Origin: Edaphochlamys debaryana | Taxonomy: Eukaryota; Chlorophyta; Chlorophyceae; Chlamydomonadales | NCBI GenBank assembly: GCA_016858145.1 | Contig: JAEHOE010000001.1 | Coordinates: 2,852,001 to 2,916,000 of the forward strand | Direction: 5' to 3' | Length of the DNA: 64,000 nucleotides | Shown here: in pieces, positions 60,099 to 64,000 of the stretch | Layout of the letters: the number at the start of each line of letters is the position of its first letter | Numbering within the stretch: position 1 is the stretch's first letter | Notes under the pieces: generated by a model | What the model was told of the DNA's origin: nothing | Databases searched by the model: none | What the model saw: the letters and a program-made list of their open reading frames with translations, nothing else | Position numbers and translations under genes: made by a program

Positions 60099-63000
60099 CT
60101 ACACTGCCCCTGCGCCGCCCTCGTCGCCCCCTCCTTCGCCGCTGCCGAGGGCGGGCCGCGAGGTCGCCCGCTGCGTGCCCGAGGGCCCCGACGCCCGCGC
60201 CTCCGCCGCCTCCAGCAGAGCGCGCAGCTCCGAGGGGGGCGTCTTGCGCACCTGCAGGACAGACAGGAGGCCAGGGAGGGGCCCCGGGGCCAGTCAAATA
60301 TCGGAGCCTCCAGGCAGGCCGAGTTCCCACAGGCGACACCCCGCGTACACACGGCTGACCTGCGGTGGAAGACTGCTCTGGCACAGGCCCCCCGATCGGT
60401 CCTATGCCCGCCCCCCCTCGCTCCCCACTCGGCCCCCCCCCCCCGCCCCCGCCCCACCAGCTCCGCCAGCTTCCGCCAGTGCCGGTGCGCCCGGCCCCGG
60501 GGCCCCGGCAGGAACACGGGGTCGTCGAAGTGCGCCATGGCCTCCTGGGGGGGGGAGGGAGGGGGGGAAGGGAGGGGAGAGGCGGATGGAGGGCATGCTT
60601 TTGCGTGCGAGGGGTGTGTGGAACAGGGTCAATCAATGCAAAGGACCAAGCAAGCCCTCTTGCGCACCGCACCCCCCCCCCCCACTACCCCCCCCCCCCT
60701 CACGTGCAGGTGCAGCCCCGCCAGGAAGGCGTTGTGCGGCAGGTCCATGCCGGCCATGAAGGTGAAGAGCGTGTCCTGACAGGGGGGGGAGGGGGGAGGG
60801 GGGAGGGGGAGGGGGGGAGGTGAACGGGGGTGGAGAGGGGAGGTGAAGAGCGTGTCTTGGCAGGGGGTTGCTGGGCGGGATCGCGTGGAGGGGCGGTGGT
60901 AAGCAATGAAAGAAGGCGGACGTATTGGTACTAGGAAGCCCGCCGCCTCGGTAACAGCTGCAGGCGGCTACGCTGGTGCTCGCGTACGGCACCGGGGTGC
61001 AGCTTCAGGCGCATGAAGCTCGGTTGCGGGATGCCGAGTTGTCCCTCCCCGCAGCCTGCCGTCCGGGCCTGGCCCCGTCCACCCACCTCCAGCTTCCCCA
61101 GCACCAGCGCTGACGTCATCACCAGGTAGACGATCCTGGTAGCCAAGGGGGGCGGGAGGAGGCAGGCGCCGAGCACGTGGGCCACCGTGAGAGGCGGACG
61201 ACGCAAGAGGCGAGCGCCCCCGCCGGCCTCTTGCTCTCTCCAAGCCCCCAAGTAACCCGGCTGGCAGCCCGCGTCTCCACTCGTCCACAAATCCTCCACC
61301 CAAGCAGGCACCACCCCGAAACACCCTCCTCCCTGCAGCCCTGCAGCGACTCACCCTCTCCCCCTCCCCTCCCCCTCGTCCCCCTTCTCCCCCCCCTTCA
61401 ACCCCCCCCCCCATGCCCCCCCACCTGAACACCGCTATGAGCAGGCCCACGATGAGGTTGAGCGCCGACAGCACCATGAAGAAGGCCAGCCAGGCGGCGG
61501 GGCGGTAGATGCGGTCGCCGTTGGACAGGAAGGCGCCGCCCAGGTAGGACAGGAACAGCACCTGGGTGTGTGTGTGTGTGAGGGGGGGGGGGGCGTTGTG
61601 AAATGTTCGGAGCTGGGCGGGAGAGTGTCGCTTCGCCATCAAGAAGTAGGGCAGGGGAGCGTTACGGTGTCGTGGCTGCCCCCTGGAAGCGTTGGGCAGT
61701 CGTCTTTTGTTGAATGTGTCGGCGGCTTCTGTGTCGGCGGGACTGGCGGTTTCTGCTGGGGCGTGTCAAACAGGCCCAGGTCCAGGCCCAGCCCCGAGCT
61801 GGGGTCCAGCAGGGCCCGCGGGGCCCACCTTGTTGAGTACGTATGCCAGGCCCATGGCCAAGAACAGGGTCCAGAAGGCGGGCAGGAAGTAGGACCAGGT
61901 CCAGGGGTTAACCAGGACCGTGAGGGAGGCAGTCAGAATGGCGCCCACCTGGGGTGGGCAGGGGAGGGGCGGGTGCCAGGGTTGGTGCAGGATGCGGGTA
62001 AGGTGGCTCTATCTCCTGAGCACGGTAACCCCGGCCCCACTTCCGGCCCGCTCTCGTTTCCCGTTGCCTGCCTCATGCCTAGGTCTCACAGCCCCCGCCC
62101 CTGTCCCCGCCCTCCCCCCCTTTCCCCTCCCCGCCCCCAACCCCTCACCAGCCACAGCTGCACCACGGCTGTGCTCATGAGCACGCCCAGGAAGAACACC
62201 ACCCGGGTGATGGGCATGGCGCGGGCGCGCCGGACCTTGGGGGTTTAAGGGTTGTGTGGGGGGGAGGGTTTGGGGAGTTAAGAGGAGTGCGTCGCCTCGC
62301 CAGGTATGGTGGGGGCAGGATGGGCGTCGCTTGAAGGACAAGACATGAGGGCGGGGGCAGGGAGGCGGGCAGGTTCTAGGGCACGGCGGGAGGGGGGTTG
62401 TGGCCGCACCCGTGCAGCGGGGTGCTGTAAAGGGGGTGGGGGTGGTGGCAGGCGTGCAAGGTGGTGGAGGGGCACGTGCTCGCGAGGCAGTACAAGATCA
62501 CGTGCGCACCAGGAGGGCAGACTCGTCCATCTTGTCGTACTGCGCGCGCAGGTCGGAGTCCGCGGCGGCGACGGCGGCGGCGGCGCCCGCCACGCCCCTG
62601 GCGGCGGCGCTGGCGGCGGCGGAGCGGATGCGGCGGAGCAGGGTCATGCGTCGGGAGCGGCGGACGGCCCGCCGGAAGGCGGCGGCAGTCTGGGGGCGGG
62701 GGGTGGGGGGGTCATGAGGCGGTGCGATTGAATCAGGAGGGGGAGGTCTGGGGGAGGAGCGATTGAATCAGGAGGGTGAGGGGGTGTTTCGAAGTCGAAT
62801 GGGGGGGGGACTGGGGGATGCGAGGCGCAGAGCTCCTGTGACTCGGTCTGGGAACCTCCGGCAGCGGCAGCCGGTTTCGGCGCATCGAGGCAGCTCCCGC
62901 ACCGCCCATCAGCCTGAGCGTCGCGGGTCCCTCCGGCCTGGCGCCTGGGCCCCTGCCCCCCCATGTTTCCCCTCTCTCCCCCGAGTCCCCCCTCCCCCCC

Positions 63001-63768
63001 CCACCTGCCACAGTGTTGACAGCCCCAGCAGCAACCCCAGGGTGAAGCCCACGGCACTGGTCACCACCACCTGCGAGCGCAGGCCCTTCTGCCACGTGTC
63101 CATCTGGGGTTAGGGGGGCAGGGTGCGATTATAAGACGAGAGGAGAGAGGGTGGCAGGGGTTCACAAGGGGGACGAGTCAGGGTGGCAGTGGATGGAAGC
63201 AGCCAGCCCAGCGGAGGCGTGGTGGGCGGGGGTAGAAGTCAGAGCACGTGCCGGGCCGCGGAGGCGGGCAAGCGACGCAGCCCTCGCCCCAAGGCCTCCA
63301 ACCCCGCCCCAAGCCCCCCCGCGTCAAGCCCCTACGTCTGCCCCCCACCCCTTCCCCCACCCAACCCCGGTGCCCTCCTCACCCGGTCCCGCACCGCCAG
63401 CGTGCGGTCCACCCAGGCCAGGGTGCGGTTTGCCGCCAGCGCCACCCCCTGCAGGCCCGCCTCCACCACCCCCAGGGCCTGGGCCTGAGGGGGACGAAGG
63501 GGGTGGAGGGGCCGTGGGAAGGGTCAATCGGCGCGGCGCGTTGGGCGCAGCCTGAGGGCCGAGCACGTGCCCTTGTCGTATCCCAGCATTGGTTGTCCCG
63601 CCCGACCGCACGCACGCACCTGCAGCGCCCAGCGGCGCTCCCCCGTCTCGACCTCGGCCGCGGACGCCTGCGCCGCCCCCGCCAGCCCCATCAGCCGGGT
63701 CCCCTGCACCGCCAGGGCGGAGCTCAGGGCGGGGGCCAGGCCGCTGGCGTTAAGGCGGGCCTGCAGCT
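60099..63768 (-). CDS. Polytopic membrane protein, 5' end missing (possible STRA6-like fold)
   Basis: Eleven exons in phase: 63620-63768, 63383-63484, 63005-63103, 62510-62689, 62149-62235, 61829-61948, 61425-61561, 61087-61135, 60704-60775, 60458-60544 and 60099-60251; 410 residues seen, with the gene continuing off the right edge. Membrane segments in order: VVVTSAVGFTLGLLLGLSTL, a basic loop (RRSRRMTLLRRIR), VVFFLGVLMSTAVVQLWL, ILTASLTVLV, FLPAFWTLFLAMGLAYVL, VLFLSYLGGAFL, WLAFFMVLSALNLIVGLLIA and IVYLVMTSALVLG. After the last segment come KLEDTLFTFMAGMDLPHNAF, LAGLHLHEAMAHFDDPV and a soluble tail. This late block (short helix, acidic turn, His-rich amphipathic part) reminds me of STRA6-type receptors, but I hold that weakly. 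Probably a transporter or receptor; substrate unknown. Confidence 0.8.
60760..60867 (-). repeat. Duplicated 27-nt intron/exon junction 81 bp apart
   Basis: 60760-60786 and 60841-60867 match at 25 of 27 positions (AGGTGAAGAGCGTGTCYTGR and so on). The first copy contains the 3' splice site and first codons of exon 60704-60775. The second lies in the intron just upstream on the transcript and ends AAG instead of CAG. Confidence 0.8.
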
Positions 63769-64000
63769 CTGGGGGGGGGGGAAAGGGTGTGTGTGGGGGA
63801 GGGGGTGGGGATGGCGTGGGCTTTGGTAAGGTGGACCGGAGTCTCCGGAGCGGGCGGACGATCAGGCGCAAGAGAACACGTGGTGGACCGAAGGGTGCAT
63901 TGGCGCAGTCGTGCTAGAGGCTGGGAGACGTGCACGGTGGGGAGAAGGGGGACCGAAAGGGAGCCATAGGCGGTGCTGGAGTGACTGCACAGGCGTCGCA
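63769..64000. other. Window end, presumed intron of the membrane-protein gene
   Basis: No exon could be placed in the last 232 bp. The exon at 63768 begins in phase 1, so at least one more upstream exon lies beyond the window. Confidence 0.4.

Overview
The window is nuclear DNA of a chlamydomonadalean (Chlamydomonas/Volvox-type) green alga. The evidence is very high GC, genes cut into many short GT-AG introns with C-rich 3' ends, TGTAA-type poly(A) signals, plastid transit peptides, and two clusters of intronless core histone genes that each end in the 3' stem-loop GGTGTTTCTCAACACC instead of a poly(A) signal. The H3 protein also has the one-residue-shorter K27 region known from volvocine algae.

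Layout. 1-4138 (+): 3' part of a CoA-disulfide reductase with a C-terminal rhodanese domain. 4734-11775 (+): very large Pro/Ala/Gln-rich protein with a helical block and a degenerate 3'-5' exonuclease-like domain. 11860-16363: histone cluster 1, made of a divergent H4 variant (-), H2B (-), H2A (+), H3 (-) and an H4 (+) whose start codon reads TTG. 16984-20894 (+): unknown 942-residue low-complexity protein. 23187-24234 (+): small secreted DUF1036-like protein. 25336-29010 (-): protein alpha-N-terminal methyltransferase (NTMT1 family), divergent from 29473-32061 (+), a plastid SET-domain methyltransferase of Rubisco LSMT type. 32251-34729 (+): nuclear poly(A)-binding protein (PABPN1). 35825-36459 (+): 150-residue protein with a myristoylation/palmitoylation start. 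37604-44283 (+): GAF-GAF-TKL protein kinase. 48269-54363 (+): plastid NmrA-type SDR interrupted by a CIA30 domain (HCF173 / At4g18810 type). 54996-59367: histone cluster 2 (H2B -, H2A +, H4 -, H3 +) with an unknown 176-residue gene in its middle. 60099-63768 (-): polytopic membrane protein, incomplete at the window end.

The chromatin genes are the most interesting part. The H4 variant differs from canonical H4 at about 27 positions, concentrated in the second half. It carries its own compensated version of the histone stem-loop and a 70-nt island identical, silent sites included, to the neighbouring H4 gene, as gene conversion would leave. That neighbouring H4 gene has lost its ATG. Both H2B proteins begin Met-Ala-Pro-Lys, the substrate signature of the N-terminal methyltransferase encoded 12-26 kb away.

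Exon models were built by hand from splice-site phase and family conservation. Nearly every junction closes in frame, and four of them require GC-AG introns. The 5' end of the kinase, the start of the 4734 gene and the families of several unknowns remain open.
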